Positions 44,377-55,351 of a stretch of DNA of 64,000 nt are shown in pieces. The notes under the pieces are model-generated. The model was not told the origin of the DNA and did no database searches. It saw only the letters and a program-made list of their open reading frames with translations. Source of the DNA: Hypoxylon rubiginosum (Eukaryota > Ascomycota > Sordariomycetes > Xylariales > Hypoxylaceae). The DNA is taken from the NCBI GenBank assembly GCA_902806565.1, contig CADCXA010000049.1, positions 248,001-312,000 on the forward strand, read 5' to 3'. How positions within the stretch are numbered: position 1 is the stretch's first letter; every line of letters begins with the position of its first letter. The position numbers and the translations under genes are program-made.

Positions 44377-47300
44377 ATGGATGACCTCTTCGACGTTTTC
44401 GACGACCAGCCCGCCGGCAAGGTCAGATCGGAGCCTCAAACTTCCTCGGTAACGAAGTCGCATAAATCCAAGAAGAAGAGCAAGAAGAGAAAGGCCGATG
44501 GTGCTATGAAAAATGGACCTACTACTACCGCATCTGCGCCATCCGCTCCAGAGATCGACATGGTCGACATCCCGCCCTCGTCACCGGAGGAGGACGATGC
44601 CGAAGAGGCTGCATCCGAAAGCCACGGGGATAGCAAACGGCGACGAAAAGACGCCGCAGCAGAACCTGTACTGACCGACACATTCGAGACTGCCGAATCT
44701 AGAGAAGTTGCCGCGGCAGCTGGATTCGCTGCGACGAAAGACGAGGCGTCGCTAGTCCTGTCGCACAATATTCAGCACCAAGTCGCACTCCCGCCCGATC
44801 TCGATTACGAGTACGTCCCACTATCCGAACACAAGCCACCCGAGAATCCCGCAAGAACCTGGCCATTTACGCTCGATCCCTTCCAGCGCCTCTCGATCTC
44901 CTCTATTGAACGAGATGAGAGTGTGCTAGTGTCTGCGCATACGAGTGCTGGAAAAACTGTCGTGGCCGAGTATGCCATCGCACATTGTCTCAAGAAGAAC
45001 CAGAGGGTCATCTACACTAGTCCGATCAAGGCATTAAGCAATCAAAAGTACCGAGAATTCAACGAGGCCTTCGGGGACGTTGGTCTCATGACGGGTGATG
45101 TCACCATCAACCCCACCGCTAGTTGTCTCGTCATGACGACTGAGATCTTGCGATCGATGTTGTACCGAGGATCTGAGATCATGCGAGAGGTAGCTTGGGT
45201 CGTTTTCGACGAGATTCACTACATGCGCGACAAGTCGCGTGGTGTAGTATGGGAAGAGACCATCATCCTACTACCCGACAAGGTCCGATATGTCTTCCTG
45301 TCTGCTACTATTCCCAACGCCTTCCAATTTGCAGAATGGATCGCGAAAATCCATCGACAAGCTTGCCACGTCGTGTATACCGACTTCAGACCCACTCCTC
45401 TACAAAATTACTTCTTCCCGGCTGGCGGATCAGGCATCTTCTTGGTTGTTGACGAGAAAGGTGTTTTCCGTGAAAACAACTTCAACAAGACCATGCAGTT
45501 GATCGAGGAACGCAAAGCGGCCAATACAGAGGAACTCGAACAGAAAATGAAGGGTAAAGGTAAGCACAAGAAACCCTTCAAGGGTAACAACGACGGCAAT
45601 CAGAACGACATCCAGAAGATCGTCAAGATGATCATGAACAAGAACTTCAACCCCGTCATTGTCTTCAACTTCAGCAAGAGGGAATGCGAGATGATGGCCT
45701 TGACAACATCCAAGTTTGCGTTCAACGATGACAGCGAGAAAGCTATGGTACGAAAGGTGTTTATGAGCGCCATTGAATCTTTATCCGAAGACGATCGTGA
45801 ACTTCCGCAAATCCAAAACATCCTTCCGCTCCTCGAGAAGGGGATAGGTGTCCATCATTCTGGCCTTCTACCAATTCTCAAGGAAACGATCGAAATTCTC
45901 TTCCAGGAGGGTTTAATCAAGGTTCTTTTCGCTACGGAAACTTTCTCTATTGGATTGAACATGCCGGCAAAGACGGTTGTTTTCACGAAGGTCACAAAGT
46001 GGGATGGTACGTCCACCCGGCCCCTAACGCCGTCTGAATACATCCAGATGTCTGGCCGTGCTGGTCGAAGAGGTCTCGACGAACGTGGTATCGTTATTAT
46101 GATGGTTGATGATAAGATGGAACCAGAAACAGCGAAGAACATCGTTATCGGCCAACAAGATCGTCTCAACTCGGCCTTCTACTTAGGCTACAACATGGTT
46201 CTGAACCTCCTTAGAATCGACACCATCAACCCCGAATTCATGTTGGAGAACTGCTTCTTCCAGTTCCAGAACACGGCTAGTGTAGCTGGCCTGGAGCATG
46301 AGTTGATGAAGTTGCAGAGGGCACGAGATGAGATGGTGATCCCAGACGAGGCAACGATTAAGGATTATCACGGATTACGAAAGCAAATTTCGCAATATAC
46401 CAAGGACATGCTTGCTGTTATTCAACACCCCAGCCATTGTCTCGAGTATCTCCAGCCGGGAAGAATCGTACACATTGTTCATCCGAAGACGGGTAAGGAT
46501 TTCGGCTGGGGCGTCGTCGTTAATGTTACGAAGCGGAAAGAACCAAAATTTGGCGAGAAGGAATATCCAGTGCAGGAGTCACATTTCATCGATGTCTTCC
46601 TTCGTCTCGACCCAACTTGTGATCCCTTCGGTCCTCCAAACCCCTCGACGGATATGCCAGAAGGCGCTCGGGCTAGCGATCCTAGCACCCAAGACAACAT
46701 CTTTGAGGCTATACCGTGCATGCTCACATGCATCAAGGCTTTGAGTCAAATAAGAGTTTTCATGCCGAAAGAAGTAAAGACCCGAGAAGATGTTGAATCA
46801 GTTCGTAAGCAAACCCTCAAGTCGCTGAAGGAGGTTGAACGCCGTTTCCCCGATGGATTGCCTATCTTGGATCCTATCGAGAACATGAATATCACGGATG
46901 ACTCGTTCAAGAAGCTTCTTCGCAAGATCGAAGTTTTAGAGTCGCGACTATTAGCCAACCCGCTCCACGGTTCGCCTATGTTACATGGCCTGTGGGAGCA
47001 GTATTCGGCGAAGATAGACCGCAACGAGGAGATCAAAGAGCTTAAGAAGAAGATTGCGAAGGCTCATTCTATCGCCCAGCTAGATGAGCTTAAATCGAGA
47101 AAGCGAGTTCTTCGTCGTCTCGGCTTCATCAACGAGTCCGAGGTTGTACAGATGAAAGCTCGTGTGGCTTGTGAGATTTCTTCGACTGACGGTCACGAGC
47201 TGCTATTATCCGAGCTGCTCTTCAACCGATTCTTCAACGAGCTCTCGCCCGAGTTATGTGCCGCCATTCTTAGCGTGTTCATCTTTGAAGAGAAGGTCGA

Positions 47301-47723
47301 AGCACAACCCCTACCCGACGAACTGGGAAAGCCGTTCGCGCAGATACAGGCCCAAGCCCGAATCATCGCCAAAGTCAGTCAAGAAAGCAAACTGGAAATG
47401 AACGAGGAGGAATACGCCCAGAGTCTAAAATGGCAGCTTATGGAGACTGTCTATGCATGGGCGAAAGGAAAGACGTTCGCTGAAGTTTGGTATGTATAAA
47501 TTGGTATGCATTTTTCTATTTTCAAACTAACAACTGTTCTAGCAAAATGACGGACGCGTACGAAGGTTCCTTGATCCGTTTATTCCGCCGGCTCGAGGAG
47601 TTACTTCGTCAAATGGCACAAGCCGGAAAGGTTATGGGTAGTGAAGAGCTCACTAACAAGTTCGAGGAGAGTCTGGCCAAGATCCGTAGGGATATTGTGG
47701 CGGCTCAATCCCTCTACTTATAA
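44377..47723 (+). CDS. MTR4: Exosome RNA helicase Mtr4 (Dob1)
   Basis: Exons 44377-47489 and 47543-47723; 1097 aa. After an acidic/basic N-terminal tail (KSKKKSKKRKADG) the Ski2-like helicase core begins: TLDPFQRLSISSIERDESV, Walker A in SAHTSAGKTVVAEY (about residues 187-200), the DEIH box at residues 278-281 (VVFDEIHYMRDKSRG), VFLSATIPNAFQFAEWI and YIQMSGRAGRRGLDERG. The arch/KOW insertion and C-terminal DSHCT domain follow. The second exon restores the family ending FAEV|CKMTDAYEGSLIRLFRRL. Mtr4 unwinds RNA for the nuclear exosome and TRAMP in rRNA processing and nuclear surveillance. The length is normal (yeast 1073 aa). Confidence 0.97.
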
Positions 47724-48310
47724 TGCAATCCCTGGTAATCGATTCTTTCATCATATCTGTCATCGGCATTCATTACGGCATAGGTAGGTAGGTAGGTAGG
47801 TGGATGGACAAGGAGTCCATGATCTTAAACAACTGCTCGAGATGCCCATGACGGTGGTTCACTACCTGTTCATGCGGCTTCGAGAGTAGATGTGTCGGGT
47901 CCCAGAACCTGCCACGAGGAGGCCTACGATCGTATTCAGGAGTTCAGGAAACCGGGGAATGGAAAATACCACTTGTTTCCGGATCGATGACAGAGACTGG
48001 ACCTAATTTGGGCTTTGAACCTGCCCTTCCTTTCTTACGGCAAGAGCATCTCTCGAGGTCTTCCAAGTTTTCTGTAGTGTCTAGATAGAGAATGCGGGCA
48101 TCGCTGTTTTGTTAGCGATGCCTAACCCGCCTTGTTGCGTTTTGAGCCGACGTGAATGCGTAATTTTACATGTGTACCTCCTGACTTACTTATAATGCTC
48201 GCAATGCTTAAATGAACGCCTTCCTATACTGAATCAGATGCAACGCCGTCCCGATGCATGTAGTCCTTCTAGCCTTCAGGATATCCCTTTTGCTCCGGTT
48301 ATACCTCGTT
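47724..48310. other. Intergenic, convergent 3' ends
   Basis: Between the MTR4 and DSC3 stops. It has a (TAGG)n microsatellite at 47781-47801 and no gene. Confidence 0.5.
47781..47801 (+). repeat. (TAGG)n microsatellite
   Basis: Five tandem TAGG units in the MTR4 3' flank. Confidence 0.8.
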
Positions 48311-49399
48311 TCACTTCTCACCAGAAATACTCCGTATGATGCCTATCAAGACACTAAACACGACGCCGACGCCGACCATGAACCTCCACCGGCCGCTCGC
48401 CATCCCCTCCTCGCGGACGAGCCACCCGGCGCTGCCGAGCGGCCACACGAACCCCGTGACGACGCCGCGGATCATCACGTCCACCAGGGCCACCAATCCG
48501 ACGTCGTCGCTGTCAGTACCGTTTCCGCCGAGCGCAGCAGTAGTAGCAGCAGAAGCAGTAGAAGACGGCATGGACCCGTTGTCGTCGATCCACGCGTCCT
48601 CCATGCGCCGGAACCCGTCGGGCGACGGCAGGGTGTCGGGCATGTACCGCGACGCGTGGATGCTGCGGAACTGCAACCGCAGCTGGTTCACCTCGGCGGC
48701 CGTGAACCCCGTCGCCAGCAGCCGGTCGAAGCCGCGCGGCGCCGTCGACGTGCTGCGCGCCGGCGTGCCTGGTGGTAGTAAGGGCGACGAGGAGGACGTG
48801 TTCAGCGAGGGGGTAAGCTGTGATGTTGATAGAGGGGGAGGCGGGGCGGAGGCGGCGGCGGCTTCGGCTTCGAGCTCCGCGGGCGAGAGGGTGTCGCCGA
48901 TCGAGCAGTTCACGTAGATGCGCTGCGCCGGGTCCGGACGGCCGGCTACGGACTTGCCTTTTCCTCCTCCTCCTCCGCCTGCTCCTCCCAGCGCCTCTGC
49001 GTCTTCTCCCCCCGAGCCCCTCTTTCCTTTATCATCACCACCACCACCACTACCACCGTACCTACTCCCATTCCGCGGAGGCGGAGGAGGTGGCGGACCA
49101 AGCGGCGCCCGCAGGACGGCGCTGAGGACGGCGCCGTCGGGCAGGATCTTGCCGCCGTGGATGAAGCGCAGGCGGCGGCGGCCGTTGGGCGGGGAGAGGC
49201 GGCCGCGGATGGTGTGCTTGAGGGAGACGACGGTCGTGGACGAGGGGCGCGGGATATCGAGCTCGAGGTCCGGCAGCGCGGCGCTGAAGCGGATGGTCAG
49301 GAGCAAGGGGGGAGGAGGAGGAGGGGCCGGCGCCGCGGGGATGATGGGGGCCGCCGGCGGTTTGAGGTGGTGCATAGGCAAGGGCGGCGAGGTCGTCAT
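48311..49399 (-). CDS. DSC3: DSC E3 ubiquitin ligase complex subunit 3 (Dsc3)
   Basis: A single exon, 362 aa. A Pro-rich start leads into a ubiquitin-like domain (LLLTIRFSAALPDLELDI, VVSLKHTIRGRLSPPNGRRR, LRFIHGGKILPDGAVL), residues about 32-95, as in the DUF2407 family. A Gly/Pro/Ser-rich spacer separates it from the C-terminal part (GFDRLLATGFTAAEVNQLRL, a FRSIHASRYMPDTLPSPDGF region, MEDAWIDDNG). Two membrane segments close it (IRGVVTGFVWPLGSAGWLV and FMVGVGVVFSVLIGIIRSI). The Dsc complex is a Golgi/endosome membrane E3 ligase, needed in several fungi for SREBP cleavage and protein quality control. The spacer is unusually long and of very low complexity. Confidence 0.92.
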   Translation of the reverse strand: MTTSPPLPMHHLKPPAAPIIPAAPAPPPPPPLLLTIRFSAALPDLELDIPRPSSTTVVSLKHTIRGRLSPPNGRRRLRFIHGGKILPDGAVLSAVLRAPLGPPPPPPPRNGSRYGGSGGGGDDKGKRGSGGEDAEALGGAGGGGGGKGKSVAGRPDPAQRIYVNCSIGDTLSPAELEAEAAAASAPPPPLSTSQLTPSLNTSSSSPLLPPGTPARSTSTAPRGFDRLLATGFTAAEVNQLRLQFRSIHASRYMPDTLPSPDGFRRMEDAWIDDNGSMPSSTASAATTAALGGNGTDSDDVGLVALVDVMIRGVVTGFVWPLGSAGWLVREEGMASGRWRFMVGVGVVFSVLIGIIRSISGEK

Positions 49400-49983
49400 G
49401 TTGAGGGTCGGGTTAGGTGGGTTGGATGGGAGGGAGGCGTTGGCATTGTTTCTTGGTTTGGTTATGGGACCTAGGTTAGGTCGGGTTTAAGTGATTCGAT
49501 CCGATGGGTTGGTTCTTCTGTTCTCAGCTACCGTACCAGACTTGAGCTGTTAAGCTGAGGTGCTAATAGGCAGGGGCTTCAGGGACTTGGGGGGCCTATG
49601 CGTGGTACGAGCCAAGCTTGTTTAGTGGAACTCCGCTCGGGCAGTCGGGGTGTTTCTAGCGGATTTTAACCGCTTAGGTGCTCTACGGCAGAAATGACGT
49701 GACCTCGATTAAGCTCATGCCAGTATCTGTGTCACTTACAGCCGAACGAATCCAATGACATCCCGCCGATTACGGAACGATTTGTGAATCTATAGTCACA
49801 TTCGAAAAGGGAAGACTTATAAAATTAATAAATACAAGCGAAAAGGCGCTGAAGCTACCGCTTGGTTGACAAATCACTCCACCGCATTCGGGGTAGCGGC
49901 CTAGCGAACCGGAGATTGGCATCGTCGAGACTTCATTGGAGCCCGGGATTTATTCAGACCTGGGAGGTGAACATCCAGCTTAC
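49400..49983. other. Divergent promoter, DSC3 / BNA3
   Basis: 584 bp between two diverging start codons. No gene is visible. An AT-rich tract at 49800-49850 precedes the aminotransferase leader. Confidence 0.5.
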
Positions 49984-51566
49984 ATGCAGTGCTCCCCCAG
50001 CTTGAGGTCTTGTGTCAGACTGTTTAATATCAAAAGGGGTTCCTCCTGTCTAAGTAGCCCTCATCGAGTACCGGTACTTGCTATTACAAACCCAAGGTTT
50101 CATTCAACAATGACAGCGGAACTGCCGTCTAAGCTCAAGCCCGCCGCTCGGGTGGCCGGCCAGAGACAAGATGTGTGGTCTATCGTCAACGAGGCCGCAG
50201 CTGCCTCGCCCAAGCAACCCATCGTGAACATGGGCCAAGGCTTCTTCGGCTACAATCCGCCGCCCTTCATTATCAACGCCGCCAAGTCGGCTCTGGACCG
50301 CGTAGACTGCAACCAGTACAGCCCCACGAAGGGTAGACCGCGACTAAAGAAAGCTATCTCTGATGCCTACGCTCCCTTCTGGGGTCGGAAACTCAACCCG
50401 GACACCGAGATTACAATTACGACGGGAGCAAACGAAGGCATGCTCAGTGCCTTCATGGCTTTCATCGAGCCTGGAGACGAGGTCATCATCTTTGAGCCCT
50501 TCTTCGACCAGTGAGTCATTTGCCCCCTGTGTCAGGAGAGCGTATTTACTCATAGGAGTTCAGATACATTAGCAACATTGAGATGCCTGGAGGAAAGATC
50601 GTCTACGTCCCCATGCATCCTCCAAAAGACGGAGCAACGCGGACCTCGTCATCTGCCGAGTGGACAGTTGACTTTGATGAGCTCGAGAAGGCTATTACGC
50701 CCAAGACTAAGATGATTGTGATCAACACACCTCGTACGTGAACCTTTATTAAAAAACCGATAGTGTCATGTGAGTAGCTAATGATTATGTAGACAATCCC
50801 GTGGGTAAGGTATTCTCAAAAGAGGAGCTTCTAAGAATAGGAGATATCTGCGTCAAGAATGAAATCATCATTCTCTCCGACGAGGTGTATGACCGTCTGT
50901 ACTACGTGCCGTTCACAAGGATCGCTACACTCTCCCCCGAGATTGAGAAACTCACCATAACTGTGGGTTCGGCTGGCAAAAACTTCTATGCTACAGGTTG
51001 GCGCGTAGGATGGCTCATGGGGCCTGCCAATCTTATCCAATATGTCTCTGCTGCTCACACTCGGATCTGCTACTCGTCCGTTTCGCCACTACAAGAAGCG
51101 TGCGCCGTCGGTATGTATAAAACCCGCCTGATTTAGTTGCGATAGAAGTGATATGCTAACAAATCTCTCAGGCTTTGAGCAAGCCGAGGCAGAAGGGTTC
51201 TGGGACGAGACGGTCCGGGACATGAAGGGCAAGATGAAGCGGTTCAACGAGGTCTGGGACGAGCTGGGGCTGCCGTACACGGACCCCGAGGGCGGGTACT
51301 TCGTCGTGGTGAACATGGCCAAGGTCAAGCTCCCGCAGGACTACCCCTTCCCGCCGCACGTGGCGAGCCGGCCTCGGGACTTCAAGCTCGCCTGGTTCCT
51401 GATCCAGGAGGTCGGCGTCGCGGCCATCCCGCCCACCGAGTTCTACACGGACGTCAACGCCCATCTTGCTGAAGACTACATCCGGTTCGCCGTGTGCAAG
51501 GAGGACGAGGTATTAGAGACGGCCAAGGAGCGGCTTAGAGGGCTGAAGAGGTACATAGAGGAATAA
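49984..51566 (+). CDS. BNA3: Kynurenine aminotransferase (Bna3-like), probable dual localisation
   Basis: Exons 49984-50510, 50564-50733, 50793-51110 and 51172-51566; 469 aa from the first ATG, 427 aa from an in-frame ATG at 50110. The 42 extra residues (MQCSPSLRSCVRLFNIKRGS ... TNPRFHST) are rich in Arg and Ser and lack acidic residues, a typical mitochondrial presequence. The body is a fold-type I PLP aminotransferase: NMGQGFFGYNPPPFI, NQYSPTKGRPRLKKAI, TTGANEGMLSAFMAF, INTPHNPVGKVFS, LSDEVYDRLYY and the PLP lysine in VGSAGKNFYATGWRVGW (codon near 50978). It transaminates kynurenine to kynurenic acid. It may also make the deaminated-glutathione side product that the Nit2 amidase elsewhere in this window repairs. 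Exon 4 is far more GC-rich than exons 1-3. Confidence 0.92.
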
Positions 51567-51994
51567 GATGAGACTAGCTGCGTATAATATGAGATAGATC
51601 CCGCTAGAGTCGCTAGATTTACCGGCGGTGAATTCAAGATGATTTAATCCAGCGTTTAGACTTGCTATTGGGATAATATCTGCGGCGTAGACTTAATTCA
51701 TTCGCGATGCTTGAGGGTAGGGTCACTTTAAACGTAAACGACCGAGATGTTTGTCTTATAAGGTACGTAGTAACTTTGCAGCATGATATACACCCCCTAC
51801 CTGTGTAACGGAAATATTACATGCGTTATATATCCCCCCTCTATCCCCTCGGATAAGTATTTATAGAAATCTAAACCTCTATGCTCCTATACATTCCGAA
51901 AATATATCTCTCTCCCCTCCACACCTTACTTAAGTACATTCCCATCTATCCATCTATCTATCTGCCTTAGGTACCTTAGGTTAGGTACCTAAAC
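51567..51994. other. Intergenic, convergent 3' ends
   Basis: Between the aminotransferase and aldehyde dehydrogenase stops. It has short CATCTATC repeats (51943-51962) and the densest copy of the TTAGGTACCTAA motif family (51965-51993). Confidence 0.55.
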
Positions 51995-53639
51995 CTACGA
52001 CTTAGCGATCTGCAGGCTCTGCGTGTGGCAATAATGCAAAAGGCCCTGCTTCCCGAGCTCGCCGCCGAACCCGCTGAGCTTCCAGCCGCCGAAGAAGCCG
52101 GCGTGGTGGGGCCGCTCGAACTGGTTGATCCAGACGGTGCCCGACTCGAGCCGGCGCGCGATCCGCTGCGCGCGGTCCAGGTCCGGCGTGTAGACGGACG
52201 CGCCGAGCCCCGCGTTGTCCAGGTTCGCGCGCGCGACCACGTCGTCCTCGTCCGTCCAGGACATGACGGGGACGATGGGCGCTGGGTGGGTCGGTTGGTT
52301 AGTTCGATTGAACGTAGCTTTTGGCCGGATTCCCGGATTTGGAAAAAGGGGGGAGAAAAGGGGAGGGGGGAAGGGGAGGCTGCTGTTAACTTACCGAACT
52401 GCTCCTCCCGCACCAGCAGCGCGTCGTCGGGCGGCTTGGCCACGATGGTCGGGGGGATCCAGAACCCCTTTCCCTTGGGCCGAACATCGCCGCCGGTGAC
52501 GATCTTGTAGCCGTTCTTCTTGCAGTCCTCGATGATGCCGAGGGCGCGCTCGTAGTTGACCCTGTTGGACAGGGGGCCGAAGGTGACGGACTGGTCGTCG
52601 TCGACGGCGAACTTCTTGGACTCCTCGACGAGCCGGCCGAGGAAGCGGTCGTACAGGGACTCGTGGACGTAGACGCGCTTGGACGCGACGCAGACCTGGC
52701 CGGCGTGGAAGAGGGCGCCGATGGCGACCTGCGGGACGACGGCGTCGAGGTCGGCGTCGTCGCACACGATGCAGGCGTTGTTCCCCGCGAGCTCGAGGAT
52801 CACCTTCTTGAGGGTGCCGGCGCAGTTGCGCAGGATGCGCTGGCCGACGGCGATGGTGCCCGTGAAGGAGATGTGGTGGATGGCCGGGTGCAGGGTCATG
52901 CGCTCGCCGAGGTCGGCGCCGCCGTTGATGGCCTGGAAGACGCCCGGGGGTAGGACCGACTGCGCCAGCTCGCAGAATTTGAGCAGCGAGTACGGCGTGA
53001 AGGGCGACGGCTTGATGATGACGCAGTTTCCTGTTGCTAATGCCGATACTACCTTGACCGTCGACAGGATCAGGGGGAAGTTCCACGGCGAGATGGCGCC
53101 TAGCACTCCGATGGGCGCGTGCGTCGCGATGATGCGCACCGTGTCGTCCTCGTACTGGAGCTCGTCCTCGAGGGCCACGGTTCCTGGACGGGGAGGTTAG
53201 TTAACATGAATCGCTACCTTATAACGAGGTCTGATATTGATCAATATCACGTACTGTAGTACTCAAAGTGCCAGGCGGATCTCTCGACATCGAACTTGGA
53301 CATGGGCCTGGACTTTCCCGTCTCCCTCATCTGGACCTCGGTCAGGATGTCGACGTTCTCGAGGATGCAGTTAGCGACATCGTGGACGGCCTTCTGGCGC
53401 TCGGCCGTGGTGCTGTTGCGCCAGGTCTTGAAGGCGCGGTTGGCGGCCTCGACGGCATCGTCAAGGTCCTGGGATGTCGCGACGGGGGCGTCCCACAGCG
53501 GCTCCTCCGTCCGGGGATCGACGACCTGGTGATGCTCCTCGGAAGCGCGGAGCTTCCCGTCGATCACGTTGAAGAACTGGACGGCGGGCAGGTGGCCGTT
53601 GGAGCTGCCATTGGCGCCGTTGGTCTCAGCGGATGGCAT
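51995..53639 (-). CDS. NAD(P)-dependent aldehyde dehydrogenase
   Basis: Exons 53639-53255, 53183-52395 and 52281-51995; 486 aa. Recognisable ALDH features are FFNVIDGKLRASEEHHQVVD, PWNFPLILSTVKVVSALATG, IIKPSPFTPYSLLKF, ISFTGTIAVGQRIL, the general-base Glu in VILELAGNNACIV and the catalytic Cys in HAGQVCVASKRVYVHE (codon at 52692-52690). EEQFAPIVPVMSW and GGWKLSGFGGELGKQGL follow. It oxidises an aldehyde to its acid with NAD(P)+. ELAGNNA instead of the common ELGGK places it in a fungal subgroup whose substrate I cannot name. No targeting peptide is seen, so it is probably cytosolic. All three exons are GC-rich. Confidence 0.92.
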
Positions 53640-54725
53640 ATTGATTGGGGGTTTATATAAATAGGAGGTGGTTACTTTAAGGGGTCTCTGCCAAGTCTAG
53701 CGAAAGCACTCTGCGTCGAATGACACACAACTTTCTCTCTACTGCTAGGGAAGCAACAGAGCAGCAGGCACTACGAAAATAGAGTCGCAGAGGAAAGGAA
53801 ATTACTGTATCTATACTACATACTGCCACGTGGGCGACGAGACGCAAGACTGCCGCCATCTACCCGCGTCGCAGGCACTTTTGCCATGAATACTACCGGA
53901 CAGGATGTAACGGGATGAGGGGTTAATTCGAGGCGTGGTTGAATTGCCGACGTTTCTAGTCCTGCTACGCTCTTCCAGATGAGGACAAGGGTCTGGGGAA
54001 AACTCCAAGAGAAGACTCGCTTGCGACGGGTCTTGACGTCGTTTCGGACAGTTCTTGCCTTAGCTGCCTAGGCAACGCTGAGATCTGCAACGATCGGGGT
54101 TTCTTGGACAGTGGATAGATCCCAAAATATCTACCGGCCCACGAGGGGGTTTCCAGATATTTTCGTCTCGATCTGTGTACATGTCAATAGGGAATATTTG
54201 TCAGCAAGATTTAAGGGTGTAGAGTCATGAAGAACCGCCATTACTAAAACAAATCGTCTAGTTTATGCCGAACTCAACCTCTAGTCAGGTCCAGACCTTA
54301 GGCTCTTGGGTGTGCGGAGCGATTGGGGTCATGTGGAGGTGATGGAGATGGCACATTTTATAGGTAAAGAAAGGCGTAGGAAAGGGGAAAAGAGACTCCG
54401 ATTAAGTAATCCTACAAAGTGACGACGAGCTGTGATCTTCTGATGTATATTGTATACATCCAGAGAATTAAAGGTGTTCATACCTAGGTACTATTACGAA
54501 TTGAAAAGGAGACTCTTATACATATGGGAGTTGAAAGCTTCAGCTGTGGGAAAAGGAGACATTATAAAAACGAACGGAAGACGGAGGCGGCCGAGGTCAT
54601 TGGATCTAACAGCGCTAATGACGATAAGTTAGGCGGGGCATTTCAGCAAAGCTACCCCGCTACCGACCGGCTTTGGCTAGCCCTAAAGTAAAAGAAGCCC
54701 CTAAATATTTGCTGGACATTTCCCC

Positions 54726-55203
54726 TGATAGCAGAAACTCACAGAGCTGAAGACTGCCCGACTGCTACCGTAATGGTTCTTAACATACCAGTCAGCCAGT
54801 AGAGCAGCAAAGTAAAGACCCCAAACCGCTTTAGGAACGTGATTCGATATGTTACCTCTCCGATTCGCCCGTCTATGTCATAGGCATGCAAAGGGAGGCT
54901 CAGCTATCAGAGCTATCAGGGCTGTCAGGGCTGTCAGTTTCTTCTGTCAGCGTTCCACGATAGACCTTCCGTCGGGTCCCGGCGGCTAGAGAGTCGGACG
55001 CAAGATAGACCCAGACCGCAGACACACAATCGCGAATTGCCACCCGACTAAGAATAAGAACTTAGGTGTAAGACTACAGCCCTGTCGTAAACCCGTTTTC
55101 AAGTGACTGTATAATTTAACAGAAGTCCATCTGTTTTACCTAGGTACTTCTATTTGTTCCAGAGTTCGCAGAGCCAACTGCTATTTCTATACCAGCCTTA
55201 TCG
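54726..55203 (+). promoter_or_regulatory. GATA-factor-type sites upstream of xanthine dehydrogenase
   Basis: HGATAR matches occur at 54726-54731 (TGATAG), as a 9-bp-spaced pair in inverse orientation at 54904-54909 and 54913-54918 (CTATCA), and at 55198-55203 (TTATCG). They lie 150-630 bp before the start codon. In Aspergillus, purine catabolic genes need the nitrogen GATA factor AreA together with UaY. Such short sites also occur by chance, so function is inference. I did not find a convincing UaY site. Confidence 0.35.
54902..54937 (+). repeat. Short imperfect 9-10-mer array (GCTATCAGAG / GCTGTCAGGG)
   Basis: Four head-to-tail units of 9-10 nt; the first two contain CTATCA (GATA sites), the last two carry an A-to-G change that destroys it. 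Confidence 0.75.
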
Positions 55204-55351
55204 GTACATTGCGATCTCACCGACATATGTAGTTCCCACCATACGCACGCGACCTTTTCCCAGCGATATAGCGATATATGACATCCTAACGTTAGAGTCC
55301 GAATACATACAGCTAGGCAAGAGCTGAAGTAGTGAAGAGAGATTACACATA

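Larger units (their letters stand above)
53640..55351. other. Intergenic 1.7 kb, divergent from the ALDH gene and upstream of XDH
   Basis: No gene. It holds both upstream regions, a short 9-10-mer array (54902-54937), CCTAGGTAC motifs (54484, 55139) and several GATA-type sites listed separately. Confidence 0.5.

Noticed and set aside
52391..53086. 231-codon Arg-rich frame overlapping the aldehyde dehydrogenase
   Set aside because: A frame-shifted shadow; the catalytic motifs lie in the other frame with valid splice sites.
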